A stretch of DNA of 64,000 bases from Chitinophaga filiformis (lineage in GTDB: Bacteria; Bacteroidota; Bacteroidia; Chitinophagales; Chitinophagaceae): the NCBI RefSeq assembly GCF_023100805.1, contig NZ_CP095855.1, forward strand, positions 3,637,001-3,701,000, read 5' to 3'. The translations under genes were made by a program, and so were the position numbers. The number at the start of each line of letters is the position of its first letter. Position 1 is the first letter of the stretch. Under the pieces are notes generated by a model. It was not told the DNA's origin, searched no databases, and saw only the letters and a list, made by a program, of their open reading frames with translations. Below are positions 54,231-62,483 of this stretch, in pieces.

Positions 54231-55949
54231 TTATTTTTGAATGAGGAAAGAACCTATTACCAAAGCGTCGAAAGGGGATGACCAGAAACATTCAACGGCG
54301 TCGCGCGGCGTGCAAACAATGGGTTTGCCGAGTGTGTTGAATGAGGTATTGATCAGTACAGGTACGCCTGTTTTTTTATAGAAGGCCTGCAGCAGGTCAT
54401 AATAACGGCTATGCTGGCTTCTGTTAATGGTCTGGATACGGGCGGTGCCATCCACATGCGTAACCGCAGGTATTTTATCTTTTTTATCGGGTTTTACATC
54501 ATATACAAACAGCATGAAAGGAGAGAAGTGGGCGCCTTCAAACCATTCGCCCGCCACTTCTTCCAACACTACGGGCGCTACCGGGCGGAAATCTTCACGG
54601 TCCTTCACTTCGTTCAGTCTTGCCTGCATATTGGCAGAGATAGGGGACGCAAGAATAGACCGGCTGCCTAATGCTCGCGGCCCGAATTCCATTCTTCCCT
54701 GGTACCAGCCGATGATCTTATCCTGCGCCAGCAGTTCAGCTGTTTCTTCAGCTACATTTTCAAGCTGGCGATACGGTGTTTTTGTCCAGTCAAGGAATGC
54801 CTTGATCTCTTCATCGTTGTACTCAGGGCCCCAGTAAGCATGGTCCATACAGAACGTCTTTTCCTGGCTGTTGCGCAGGGTGGCGTCTGTCCACAAGGCA
54901 GCACCCAGTGCAGTACCTGCATCACCGGAAGCGGGTTGTACCCAGATGTTCTTGAAGATGCCCGCATCCCTGATCCGGGCATTGAGCACACAGTTCAATG
55001 CCACACCACCGGCAAAGCAAAGATTGTCCGCTCCGGTCTTCTTCTGCAGCCAGTCGCTGATCTGCAGCACAGACTCCTGCAAAACAGCCTGCAGTGAATG
55101 CGCGATGTTGAAATGATGTGCCGTGAATTCATCTCCTTTCTTTCTGGGAGGCCCCAGCAGTTCCACCATCTGTTCATCATCAATACTATACTGTCCATTG
55201 TCGGATAAGTTGATCATCGACCTGAAAGCATTTACAAAGACGGGTTTGCCGTAAGATGCCAGCGCCATTACTTTATATTCGTCGGAAGAATGCAGGAAGC
55301 CAAGATGTGTAGTAACCTTCTCATACAATAATCCGAGTGAATGCGGCATGTTCACCTGGCTGATGCGATCGAGGTTGTTACCTTTACCGATACTGAATGT
55401 AGTAGTGGCTTTTTCTCCGCGACCGTCCATTGTCATCACAGCTGCTTCGTAATAAGGAGAGGGGAGGAAAGCACTGGCCGCATGACACAAATGATGTTCT
55501 ACAAAGTGCCATTGATCGTTATGGAAACGTGCGCCCCTGAAACGTTTCTGCAGATGATGCGGATATCCATCGGTAAGTTGTCCCGGCGCATTGATGATCG
55601 CAGAAAGGAAAAGCGGGTCCCATGGAGAGATCCATTTCTCTGGTACGAATTGCGATGGCTGTCTCAGGGGAATATCTATCTGATGCTTGTCGGCGTCTTC
55701 TTCAGGTAGCAGGATAAACGGGTCAAAAGAATAAGATATATGGTCGACATCGCTCAGGTGAATGTTGGCAGTTTTAAGGCAATAATCGATGGCATGATAA
55801 GGCAGCTCGTAAGCAGAAAAGGGAATGGGTCTTTTCCCGTGTTTAACATGTGTGAAGCGCTCATCTTCCGCAGCGGCAATAAGCTGTCCGTCTTTAACAA
55901 TACATGCCGCTGAATCATGGAAAGCGGCATTGATACCAAGTGTGTACAT
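54231..55949 (-). CDS. NodU/CmcH-family carbamoyltransferase
   Basis: 572 aa. The N-terminal Kae1-like domain opens with TLGINAAFHDSAACIVKDGQ and has the metal-binding HxxHA in FVEHHLCHAASAF, plus AVMTMDGRGEKATTTFSIGK. The C-terminal domain carries GRMEFGPRALGSRSILASPI and HDSxxR-type residues. These enzymes transfer a carbamoyl group from carbamoyl phosphate to a sugar hydroxyl via an adenylate. In this glycosyltransferase locus, decoration of a surface glycan is the likely role. It starts the minus-strand operon. Confidence 0.92.
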   Translation of the reverse strand: MYTLGINAAFHDSAACIVKDGQLIAAAEDERFTHVKHGKRPIPFSAYELPYHAIDYCLKTANIHLSDVDHISYSFDPFILLPEEDADKHQIDIPLRQPSQFVPEKWISPWDPLFLSAIINAPGQLTDGYPHHLQKRFRGARFHNDQWHFVEHHLCHAASAFLPSPYYEAAVMTMDGRGEKATTTFSIGKGNNLDRISQVNMPHSLGLLYEKVTTHLGFLHSSDEYKVMALASYGKPVFVNAFRSMINLSDNGQYSIDDEQMVELLGPPRKKGDEFTAHHFNIAHSLQAVLQESVLQISDWLQKKTGADNLCFAGGVALNCVLNARIRDAGIFKNIWVQPASGDAGTALGAALWTDATLRNSQEKTFCMDHAYWGPEYNDEEIKAFLDWTKTPYRQLENVAEETAELLAQDKIIGWYQGRMEFGPRALGSRSILASPISANMQARLNEVKDREDFRPVAPVVLEEVAGEWFEGAHFSPFMLFVYDVKPDKKDKIPAVTHVDGTARIQTINRSQHSRYYDLLQAFYKKTGVPVLINTSFNTLGKPIVCTPRDAVECFWSSPFDALVIGSFLIQK

Positions 55950-56058
55950 AAAAGAATGGGTTTATCAGTATGGTGAATATCAGTAAGAAGGGCAACAAAC
56001 GATCCCCTCGCTTATTGCCCCGTTTGTCGTAGTGTCACGAACCACCCTGTAACACTAC

Positions 56059-56304
56059 TTATGAGTTTCCCTTTGGAGGCTCCCACTGAACATTGTCTGC
56101 TTCGTCTTCGGAAAGATTATTTTCTTCCAGGTCTTCTTCATCCAGTTCCGGAGTATCATCTAATTCTTCTTCCTGGTCGCCGGCAAGATCAGCGTCTGTA
56201 TCGACATCATTTACTTCGTCAGTATTTTCCTGGTCTTCAGCCAGCCTGGCATTCAATGGTTCTTTTTCATCGGCTGGCCGCTGTTTGATGTTTGTTTGTT
56301 GCAT
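56059..56304 (-). CDS. small, very acidic hypothetical protein
   Basis: 81 aa from the ATG at 56304 (MQQTNIKQRPADEKEPLNAR). Asp/Glu-rich and probably disordered, with DTPELDEEDLEENNLSEDEA near the end and a final VQWEPPKGNS. No domain recognised. A second acidic protein of similar make-up lies at 39489-40022. A 7-bp hairpin (56029-56058) follows the stop. It faces away from the manganese catalase gene, 246 bp off. Confidence 0.7.
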   Translation of the reverse strand: MQQTNIKQRPADEKEPLNARLAEDQENTDEVNDVDTDADLAGDQEEELDDTPELDEEDLEENNLSEDEADNVQWEPPKGNS

Positions 56305-56550
56305 ACGGATCTGTTTTGTGAAGTGAGAAATCAAGGGTACACCAGGAAGCGTTCAAAGATTACGCCATGAAGTAGGTTCGCTGCCAATGCGTTGTATGTT
56401 CCGGTGAAAGGGAAAAGTTATCTACACACGTATGTAAGATGAGAAACAGTTGCTGTATGACGCTTACAGTAGTTACTGTATGGCATGTTTATCGCCGGAA
56501 GAAAACAGACGATCATCTGGAGTTTTGTTTACCATTAAAATGATTTAACT

Positions 56551-57507
56551 ATGTTCCATCATGTAAAGGATTTACAATTTAATGTACGTGTTTCTAAGCC
56601 TGATCCCCGTTTTGCAGCACTGCTGCTTGAACAGTTTGGTGGTGGTAACGGTGAGCTTAAAGCTGCTATGCAATATTTTGTGCAGGCTTTCGGCGCCAGA
56701 AGACCATACCCGGACAAATATGACATGCTGATGGATATCGCTACAGAGGAATTCAGCCACCTTGAAATAGTAGGCGCGACAATACAATTATTACTGCAGG
56801 GCATTAATGGCGAGCTAAAGAATGCTGCGGATAATTCGGAGATCATGGAAACGATGCAGGGTACGGCAAAAAAAGAAGAGTATATTCATCAGGCTATGAT
56901 GCATCCGGAATTCCTGGTGCACAGTGGCGGTGGTCCTATGCTGACCAATTGCCAGGGCGTACCATGGACAGGCGCTTATGTTAATGCCAATAATGATCTG
57001 ACTGTCGACCTGCGTTCCGATATGGCGGCAGAATCGCGCGCGAAGATCACTTATGAATACCTGATGAAGTTCACAGATGATCCATATGTGAAAGAAACGC
57101 TGAGCTTCCTGATGACCAGGGAAATTGCGCATTACCAAATGTTTGAGGCGGCCCTGGATACGATTAAACCAAACTTCCCGCCGGGCGTATTACAGGGAGA
57201 TCCAAGATACAGCAACAAGTATTTCAATATGTCAGACACCAACAAGGTGAAAGGCCCATGGAATGAAGGAAAGAGTTCACAACTCGGAGAGGAGTGGCAA
57301 TATATTGACAATCCGCTGGCTTATGTACACGAAACACAGGGGCTTTCAGGGATCAAGCCTGAAGGTACTCCAAGAACAATGAAAGGCGTGAAAGAGCTTG
57401 ATCAGAGTATGAGTGAATTGAGAAGTACGGAGATCAATGCGACCGCTGCACCGGGTGAGGCGCAATGGAGCACCTACGATGATAATGGCAATGGTTTTAT
57501 CAGATAA
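56551..57507 (+). CDS. manganese catalase
   Basis: 318 aa, normal length. The four-helix bundle carries the metal-binding Glu and His residues in ATEEFSHLEIVGATIQLLL and TREIAHYQMFEAALDTIKP. The N-terminus (MFHHVKDLQFNVRVSKPDPR) and the C-terminal tail region (VKGPWNEGKSSQLGEEWQYI) are typical of bacterial Mn-catalases. It breaks down hydrogen peroxide in the cytoplasm. It is a single gene, with a strong terminator directly after it. Confidence 0.94.
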   Translation: MFHHVKDLQFNVRVSKPDPRFAALLLEQFGGGNGELKAAMQYFVQAFGARRPYPDKYDMLMDIATEEFSHLEIVGATIQLLLQGINGELKNAADNSEIMETMQGTAKKEEYIHQAMMHPEFLVHSGGGPMLTNCQGVPWTGAYVNANNDLTVDLRSDMAAESRAKITYEYLMKFTDDPYVKETLSFLMTREIAHYQMFEAALDTIKPNFPPGVLQGDPRYSNKYFNMSDTNKVKGPWNEGKSSQLGEEWQYIDNPLAYVHETQGLSGIKPEGTPRTMKGVKELDQSMSELRSTEINATAAPGEAQWSTYDDNGNGFIR

Positions 57508-57516
57508 GGGTGAAGT

Positions 57517-57547
57517 GGGGCCGGCTTAGCCGGCCCCGCTTTTTTTC
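57517..57547 (+). terminator. rho-independent terminator of manganese catalase
   Basis: A GC-rich 9-bp perfect stem (GGGGCCGGC/GCCGGCCCC) with a TTA loop is followed by GC and seven T. It begins 10 bp after the stop codon. Confidence 0.93.
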
Positions 57548-58351
57548 CGCTGCCGGCTGATTCAATATAGTGATGCAGAAAGTAGTTATATGTATATGAA
57601 TTTTTACCAGGGCAACCATTCCTAGGGTTAACGCTGCTTTCAGCCGGGTTCTATGAAGTTTTTTCTTATCTGCAAAGTCCATCATGAATGTATAAATACC
57701 TGTAAAGTTAACCCTGAACCTTACCATAAAGACGGTAAAGCTTTTTCGGAACAAGAAGTATCGCTTTGCTCATACACCAATTGCATTCGCAGAAGCCCTC
57801 TATGCTTCTGATCTGTTGAATTTTTACATGTTCTACCCTTTTAAGGTTTAAGCCAATTTCAAAACCTGACAGATTTCGTCCTGATACCACCTGAATAACC
57901 TTTCCTCCGGGTATCACAAACCGGTCATATTCCCTCGTTTTGGCGCCCTATGGACACGTTATGGCGTCCTGTGGACGTTCGCCTTTACGACGGGAAGGAT
58001 CTTGCTAATATTGTGTCAGCAAAGTGATAACAGCGTATCTAAAACCGGAAAGGGCGCTTCCGGTCTTTTACCTGATCATCAGGATTGCGGCCAGGCTACA
58101 TTTCCAGGCACAGGGACTGTATAATTGTTTCAGCAATGGCGATAAAGGATATCACCGGAGGGGCGCCTCTGGTCCTTCGCCTTGGCTCTCAGGATTGTAA
58201 TGATCCGACATTTTCAGGTGCACTGGACTGTATTTCAACAACATACGCAAAGAATAACATTTGGTTCCTGATATCAGGAAAATAACGTACACTTGTTGCA
58301 ACATATAGTTTGGTTTTTCATGTTCGGGTGCTTAAAATCAATTAGTTAGTA
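57548..58351. other. 804-bp non-coding region before the polyketide operon
   Basis: No reliable gene was seen. Short frames such as 57708-57917 (-) lack any protein character. From 58016 onward it holds two diverged direct repeats. The last ~100 bp before the FAD gene contain CATATAGTTTGG near 58305-58316, close to but not matching a -7 box. The operon promoter therefore remains unassigned. Confidence 0.5.
58016..58245. repeat. two diverged ~113-bp direct repeats
   Basis: TCAGCAA at 58017 and 58130 start two related segments with matching landmarks: GATAA, ACCGGA..GGGCGC, a TCAGGATTG word, then ..TTCCAGGCAC../..TTCAGGTGCAC.. and GGACTGTAT. The period is about 113 bp, and the copies differ at many bases, so the duplication is old. 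They lie 100-330 bp upstream of the polyketide operon. Confidence 0.6.
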
Positions 58352-59476
58352 ATGCCGGAGGCAGATGTCATTATTGTAGGAGGAGGATTGGCCGGTTTAA
58401 CCGGCGCCTTGCACCTGCTACGTGCAGGGCTGCGGGTTATTGTCATTGAAAAATACCCTTTTCCAAGGCATAAGGTATGCGGAGAATACATTTCCAACGA
58501 GGTGTTACCTTACCTGCAATGGCTGGGAGCTGATCCTGGCGTTTTGCAACCCGCCAGGATAGACCGGGTAAGAATCTCCGCCGTTTCGGGTAAAAGTGTG
58601 GAAGCGGGATTGCCCCTGGGAGGTTTCGGCGTCAGCCGTTATCTGCTGGACCAGTTTCTCATGCAGCGGGTGGTGGCTGCGGGGGGAACACTGCTGGAAG
58701 ATACGGTGACGGATATCTCCTTTGAAAATGACCTGTTCCGGGTCATTACCGCCCTCGATCAGGAACTGAGCGCCCGTTTCGTGATAGGCGCTTATGGAAA
58801 GAGAGCTGGCCTCGATCAGCAGTTATCGCGCGGTTTCTCCTCTCAGAAGTCCCCCTGGCTGGCAGTCAAGAGCCATTATGAGGGCGATTTCCCCGATGGC
58901 CTGGTAGCATTGCATAATTTCATGGGGGGCTACTGCGGTGTATCCAAAGTAGAGAACAATATCATCAATATCTGCTACCTGGTTAGTTACGACAGTTTCA
59001 GGCGCTTTAAAAATATAACGGCGCATCAGCAGGAAGTACTCTATCGGAATCCGCACCTGAAAGCGGTACTGGAACATAGCCGGCCGCTGTTTGAGCGCCC
59101 GCTCACCATCAGCCAGGTATCCTTTGCGGAAAAACAGAAAGTGGACAAACATATCCTGATGACCGGCGATACAGCCGGTCTTATTCACCCGCTTTGCGGA
59201 AACGGCATGGCAATGGCTATACACAGTGCAAAGATCGCCGCAGAACAGATACTGGCTTTCTTTTCGGGTCAGCAGTCTTCCAGGGAGGAACTGGAGATGA
59301 ACTATGCGGGGGCCTGGAAGAAAGCGTTCAATAAACGGATACAGGCAGGCAAGATATTATCTGCTGTATTCCGCAAACAGGAGCTGGCAGCAGGCATTAT
59401 GAGTGGCCTGGTGCTTTTTCCGGCGCTGCTGCCTGTCATTGTCAGGCAGACACATGGAAAACCTTTTAAAATGTGA
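58352..59476 (+). CDS. FAD-dependent oxidoreductase (geranylgeranyl-reductase/hydroxylase family)
   Basis: 374 aa. The FAD motif DVIIVGGGLAGLTGALHLLR opens the protein, followed by the family mark FPRHKVCGEYIS. The late FAD motif is LMTGDTAGLIHPLCGNGMAM. This group contains aromatic hydroxylases and isoprenoid reductases that share one fold. As the first gene of an operon with a methyltransferase and a type III polyketide synthase, it may hydroxylate the aromatic product, as SrsC does in Streptomyces. The next gene starts 8 bp later. Confidence 0.9.
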   Translation: MPEADVIIVGGGLAGLTGALHLLRAGLRVIVIEKYPFPRHKVCGEYISNEVLPYLQWLGADPGVLQPARIDRVRISAVSGKSVEAGLPLGGFGVSRYLLDQFLMQRVVAAGGTLLEDTVTDISFENDLFRVITALDQELSARFVIGAYGKRAGLDQQLSRGFSSQKSPWLAVKSHYEGDFPDGLVALHNFMGGYCGVSKVENNIINICYLVSYDSFRRFKNITAHQQEVLYRNPHLKAVLEHSRPLFERPLTISQVSFAEKQKVDKHILMTGDTAGLIHPLCGNGMAMAIHSAKIAAEQILAFFSGQQSSREELEMNYAGAWKKAFNKRIQAGKILSAVFRKQELAAGIMSGLVLFPALLPVIVRQTHGKPFKM

Positions 59477-59483
59477 ATTACGT

Positions 59484-60197
59484 ATGTTCGTTAATACCAG
59501 TCAGAGAACCTTTGCACCCGAGATCATGGACGACCTCCGGATGGAGGGGGAAGAGCTCAGGACCACCCTGGACCAGATCGCACAGGTGAATCAGTTGCTG
59601 GGAGGGAACAGCATCACGCTGCAGGGAGTAAGTATGCTGATGGAAAATGTACCGCCGGGAAAGGAAGTGACGATAGCCGATGTAGGCTGTGGAAACGGCG
59701 ACATGCTGCGTAAGCTGGCCCGGATAGGCAGGAGGAAAAACTGGCGGCTGAAGCTCATAGGCATCGATGCCAATGGGTATACTGCCAATTATGCGGCGGT
59801 TTTATCTGCACAATACCCGGAAATCACTTACTATTGTATGGATATTCTGGGCGGGAAATTCAGGGAGCTGCAATATGATATCGTATTGTGTACACTTACG
59901 CTACATCACTTCGAAGACCGGCAGATCATGAAGCTGATGTCACTTTTCCGCCGGAATGCAGCCATCGGGATTGTCGTCAATGATCTGCAGAGAAGCGCAA
60001 TGGCCTACCGCCTGTTCCAGCTATTCAGCAGGCTTACGGGCATGGGCAGGATGGCCAAGGAAGATGGACTGGTATCCATCCTGCGGGGATTTAAAAAGAA
60101 GGAAATACAGGAACTGTCACGAAAATTAAATTTCAATCAATATACACTCAGATGGAAATGGGCTTTCCGTTATCAGTGGATAATTACTAATGTATGA
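59484..60197 (+). CDS. SAM-dependent methyltransferase
   Basis: 237 aa from the ATG at 59484; earlier in-frame starts overlap the FAD gene. Class I Rossmann methyltransferase with motif I IADVGCGNGDMLRKLARIG, motif II LIGIDANGYTANYA and post-motif YDIVLCTLTLHHF. It probably methylates an oxygen (or carbon) of the polyketide product. Its stop overlaps the type III PKS start by 4 bp, indicating translational coupling. The exact acceptor cannot be told. Confidence 0.9.
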   Translation: MFVNTSQRTFAPEIMDDLRMEGEELRTTLDQIAQVNQLLGGNSITLQGVSMLMENVPPGKEVTIADVGCGNGDMLRKLARIGRRKNWRLKLIGIDANGYTANYAAVLSAQYPEITYYCMDILGGKFRELQYDIVLCTLTLHHFEDRQIMKLMSLFRRNAAIGIVVNDLQRSAMAYRLFQLFSRLTGMGRMAKEDGLVSILRGFKKKEIQELSRKLNFNQYTLRWKWAFRYQWIITNV

Positions 60198-61246
60198 GCG
60201 TTAAAATAACAGCAGTATCGAAAGCCTTACCTCCTTATACCAGAAGCACAGAAGAGATCATGCCCTTTCTCGACATCTGGTTGTCCGGCCAGGAAGACCG
60301 TTTTGCCAGAAAAGTTAAAAAGATCTTTGAGAATGCAGCTGTTGACAGACGCTATTCTATCATGAGCCCTGAAGAAGTGTTTACCAACACTTCCTTTGAA
60401 GAAAAGAACGACATTTATGTGAGAGAAGTGATTAAACTGGGCAGCCGGTGCCTGACGAATGCACTGGAGAAAGCAGGCCTGGAAGCAGAAGACCTGGATT
60501 ACATCATCACCGTCAGCTGCACAGGTATCATGATCCCTTCACTGGACGCATACCTGATCAACCTCCTGCAGCTGCGTCAGGATATAGTGCGCTTGCCGGT
60601 AACGGAGATGGGCTGTGCCGCTGGTATCTCCGGTATGATCTACGCAAAGAATTTCCTGGAGGCCAATCCCGGTAAAAGGGCTGCGGTGATAGCTATCGAG
60701 TCGCCTACCGCAACTTTCCAGCTGGATGACTACTCCATGCCCAATATTGTCAGCGCGGCCATTTTCGGAGACGGTGCCGCCTGTGCGATCCTCTCTTCCC
60801 ATGAAGAGGATGGCGGTCCGCAGATAATAGGAGACGGGATGTACCATTTCTATGAAGCCGAACATTTAATGGGTTTTAAGCTCACTAATACGGGTTTACA
60901 GATGGTGCTGGACGTAGAGGTGCCTAATACAATTGCCGCCCATTTTCCGGCTATTATACACCCTTTCCTGGATAAATACGGCTACCGCATAGAAGACATC
61001 CATCACCTGATCTTCCATCCCGGTGGAAAGAAGATCATCCAGACGGTGGAAGAACTGTTCGGTGAAATGGGAAAGAATATAGACGATACGAAGGAGGTAC
61101 TGCGTTTATATGGTAATATGTCCAGCGCTACCGTGTTGTATGTATTGGAACGTTTTATGGAAAAAGGTGTGCCTGCCGGAGAGAAGGGACTGATGCTGAG
61201 CTTTGGCCCTGGCTTTTCCGCACAGCGAATATTGTTACAATGGTAA
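60194..61246 (+). CDS. type III polyketide synthase (chalcone-synthase superfamily)
   Basis: 350 aa. The catalytic triad is in place: Cys141 in VTEMGCAAGISGM, His275 in HLIFHPGGKKI, and Asn308 in RLYGNMSSATVLY. Other family marks are SCTGIMIPSLDAYL and the C-terminal LMLSFGPGFSAQ. Such homodimeric enzymes extend an acyl starter with malonyl-CoA and cyclise the product to resorcinols, pyrones or naphthols. In this operon, with acyl carrier protein and FabF/FabZ/FabI homologues, a fatty-acyl starter is likely. Product type is not determined by sequence. Confidence 0.93.
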   Translation: MSVKITAVSKALPPYTRSTEEIMPFLDIWLSGQEDRFARKVKKIFENAAVDRRYSIMSPEEVFTNTSFEEKNDIYVREVIKLGSRCLTNALEKAGLEAEDLDYIITVSCTGIMIPSLDAYLINLLQLRQDIVRLPVTEMGCAAGISGMIYAKNFLEANPGKRAAVIAIESPTATFQLDDYSMPNIVSAAIFGDGAACAILSSHEEDGGPQIIGDGMYHFYEAEHLMGFKLTNTGLQMVLDVEVPNTIAAHFPAIIHPFLDKYGYRIEDIHHLIFHPGGKKIIQTVEELFGEMGKNIDDTKEVLRLYGNMSSATVLYVLERFMEKGVPAGEKGLMLSFGPGFSAQRILLQW

Positions 61247-62040
61247 AGGAATTTGCATCACATCATTACTGGGCGGTGATACTCGGCGGCAGCAGCGGTT
61301 TAGGATTGGCTGCGGCGCGTAAGCTCGCCATGCATGGTATGCACCTCTGCATTGTACACAGGGATATGCGGATGGATATGGAGCGTATTGACAGCGACTT
61401 CAATGCCATCAGGGCCTCAGGTGTACAGGTGCTTGCTTTCAATGCAGATGCCGTTAACGCCGCTAAACGCGGAGAAGTACTGGCTGCGCTGAAGACGGCG
61501 ATGGGAGAGAACGGGCGCGTCAGAACGCTTGTGCATAGTATCGCGAAAGGTAACCTCAAGGCCATGAACAGTGACCGGGCTCCGCTGAGTACCGACGATT
61601 TCCACATTACCCTGGACAATATGGCCATCAGCCTGTACGACTGGACACAGCATATGGTACAGCAGCAGCTCTTTGCACCCGATGCAAGGGTGCTCTCTTT
61701 CACCAGCGAAGGCAGCAGCAAGGCCTGGAAACATTATGGCGCCGTAGCAGCAGCCAAGGCTGCTCTTGAATCGATCAGCCGTCATATAGCCCTCGAATTT
61801 GCACCACTGGGACTGAGGGCCAATTGTATACAGGCCGGCGTGACAGACACCCGCTCTATGCAGCTGATTCCCGGCAGTGAAAATATCATTACATACACAA
61901 AACAGCGTAATCCCTTTCATCGCCTCACTACCCCCGAAGATGTAGCCAATGCTGTCTACCTTTTGTGTAAAGACGAAGCAGCATGGATCAATGGGGCCGT
62001 GATCCCGGTGAATGGCGGTGAGCATATCAGTCAGGCATGA
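61240..62040 (+). CDS. SDR-fold FabI/FabL-like enoyl-ACP reductase
   Basis: 266 aa. Rossmann start AVILGGSSGLGLAAARKLAM. The active-site spacing YGAVAAAK places Tyr166 and Lys173 six residues apart, as in FabI-type enoyl reductases, not the YxxxK of FabG-type ketoreductases. The segment VRTLVHSIAKGNLKAM also fits FabI/FabL. It likely reduces enoyl-ACP to acyl-ACP using NAD(P)H. It overlaps the PKS gene by 7 bp and the dehydratase gene by 4 bp. No separate ketoreductase gene lies in the visible part of the operon. Confidence 0.85.
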   Translation: MVKEFASHHYWAVILGGSSGLGLAAARKLAMHGMHLCIVHRDMRMDMERIDSDFNAIRASGVQVLAFNADAVNAAKRGEVLAALKTAMGENGRVRTLVHSIAKGNLKAMNSDRAPLSTDDFHITLDNMAISLYDWTQHMVQQQLFAPDARVLSFTSEGSSKAWKHYGAVAAAKAALESISRHIALEFAPLGLRANCIQAGVTDTRSMQLIPGSENIITYTKQRNPFHRLTTPEDVANAVYLLCKDEAAWINGAVIPVNGGEHISQA

Positions 62041-62483
62041 CAATACAGGCAATTCTGCAGCGATTACCCTTTGCACCCCCTTTCCTCTTTGTGGACGGAC
62101 TGGATTATATTGACAGTGAGAGCGTACAGGGACACTTTACTTTTAGGGAAGATATGGACTGTTTTAAAGGTCATTTTAAAGGTTATCCTGTTACGCCGGG
62201 CGTGCTGCTGACAGAGGTAATGGCACAGACGGGGCTGGTCTGCCTGGGCATTTACCTTTTAGGCGATGAAGTATTGGCGGAAAATATGACCTTCGGACTG
62301 ACATCCACAGCAATAGAATTTCTGCGCCCCGTTTTTCCCGGAGAGAAAGTAACAGTGTATGCTGAAAAGGTATATTTCCGTTTTGGAAAATTAAAGTGCA
62401 GGGTAACATTGAAAAATGAAGCACAGCAGGAAGTGTGCAGTGGCACTATTGCCGGAATGATCATTAGCAAACCACATGGATAA
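62037..62483 (+). CDS. FabZ-like 3-hydroxyacyl-ACP dehydratase
   Basis: 148 aa, one hotdog domain. The motif GHFKGYPVTPGVLLTEVMAQ gives the catalytic His46 and Glu60 with correct spacing. The end matches the domain closing strands. It removes water from 3-hydroxyacyl-ACP. Placed between the enoyl reductase and ketosynthase genes with overlaps on both sides, it is part of a dedicated acyl chain-building set. Confidence 0.92.
   Translation: MTIQAILQRLPFAPPFLFVDGLDYIDSESVQGHFTFREDMDCFKGHFKGYPVTPGVLLTEVMAQTGLVCLGIYLLGDEVLAENMTFGLTSTAIEFLRPVFPGEKVTVYAEKVYFRFGKLKCRVTLKNEAQQEVCSGTIAGMIISKPHG

Noticed and set aside
56029..56058. Hairpin after the acidic gene as a terminator
   Set aside because: Only a 7-bp stem with a long loop and no T-run; too weak to list as a terminator.
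57708..57917. 69-codon minus-strand frame in the gap before the polyketide operon
   Set aside because: No recognised domain, no start signal, and the surrounding region is non-coding in character.
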